Positions 5,421 to 5,729 of a DNA stretch of 5,729 nucleotides are shown here, in pieces (the stretch's first letter is position 1; the number at the start of each line of letters is the position of its first letter). The DNA comes from Flavobacteriales bacterium (lineage in GTDB: Bacteria; Bacteroidota; Bacteroidia; Flavobacteriales_D; Parvicellaceae), in the NCBI GenBank assembly GCA_015488785.1, contig WFNC01000069.1:1-5729 (forward strand). Direction: 5' to 3'. The notes beneath the pieces were generated by a model. That model had not been told where the DNA came from. It saw only the letters and a program-made list of their open reading frames with translations, and ran no database searches. Position numbers and translations under genes: made by a program.

Positions 5421-5729
5421 TTACTCTATCAAAGTTTCGATAGCATCATGCATTTTGGAGCTAACTAAATCTTCTATTTCCTTAGAATCAATCTTTAACA
5501 TTTTTAACGTTTTAGGCTCTTCGTAACTATTGAAATTCTTATCTTTATTTAAGTCAACTCCTAAAGTTAGGCTTATCCAATTAGTATTGGAAAGTAACTG
5601 ATAATTCAACAGCGTTTTATCTTTAAATTCATACGTCTTTAATTCCTTGTCTTGAATGTAGTACACAAACAAAATATTATTGTCTTCGGTATTCAATTCT
5701 TTATCCTCGTTAGAATCTTTATTGACTCC
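5421..5729 (-). CDS. 3' end of an unrecognised acidic protein (partial)
   Basis: The frame stays open to the window edge, giving the last 102 residues of a longer protein. A TTG at 5696 is only an internal codon or a poor start, so I treat the gene as truncated by the window. The segment is rich in Asp, Glu, Asn and Lys and contains LGVDLNKDKN, with a helical end (SKEIEDLVSSKMHDAIETLIE). I see no known domain or transmembrane segment and assign no function. It converges on the WYL-PhyH gene with only 43 bp between the stop codons, so it is not part of that transcription unit and may be unrelated. Confidence 0.65.
   Translation of the reverse strand, partial: GVNKDSNEDKELNTEDNNILFVYYIQDKELKTYEFKDKTLLNYQLLSNTNWISLTLGVDLNKDKNFNSYEEPKTLKMLKIDSKEIEDLVSSKMHDAIETLIE

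Overview
This AT-rich window most likely comes from a member of the Bacteroidota, probably the Flavobacteriaceae. The evidence is the A-rich, Shine-Dalgarno-poor leaders in front of the start codons, the Lys/Asn/Ile-rich proteins, and the kind of RtcB, slipin and WYL proteins present. I cannot name a genus.

Layout: a minus-strand block holds a band-7/slipin protein (start re-assigned to 2767) followed by the RNA ligase RtcB (1557 to 139). A long intergenic region of about 890 bp then separates this block from a divergent plus-strand gene (3656-5377). That gene encodes an unusual fusion: an N-terminal HTH-WYL transcription regulator joined to a C-terminal Fe(II)/2-oxoglutarate dioxygenase domain of the PhyH type. 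The 3' end of an unrecognised acidic protein (5421 to the window edge, minus strand) converges on it.

The most interesting part is the intergenic region. On the minus strand, about 3113-3290, it carries a tandem array with three canonical tRNA T-arms. The first two units make sense as tRNAs only if read as CIRCULARLY PERMUTED. Each runs 3' anticodon-stem half, variable loop, T-arm, 3' acceptor strand, the dinucleotide AA, 5' acceptor strand, U8-A9, D-arm, 5' anticodon-stem half. The acceptor strands that pair are the ones joined by AA, and the anticodon-stem halves that pair lie at the two outer ends of each unit. Each unit therefore looks like a tRNA broken in its anticodon loop, with its two halves tethered at the acceptor end and no place for CCA. 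The third unit is degenerate or partial.

How it may work together: RtcB seals RNA ends of the type left by anticodon nucleases (2',3'-cyclic phosphate or 3'-phosphate plus 5'-OH). A WYL protein is a plausible ligand-sensing regulator, and slipins recur beside RNA-repair genes. A ready-made mimic of a broken tRNA beside rtcB suggests a decoy, a sensor ligand, or a substrate that RtcB would circularise. The gene identities are strong, the permuted fold is read directly from base pairing, and the biological role is inference. A 48-bp direct repeat with an internal inverted repeat occurs both upstream of rtcB and immediately before the WYL-PhyH gene. It may be a shared operator or a dispersed genomic repeat.
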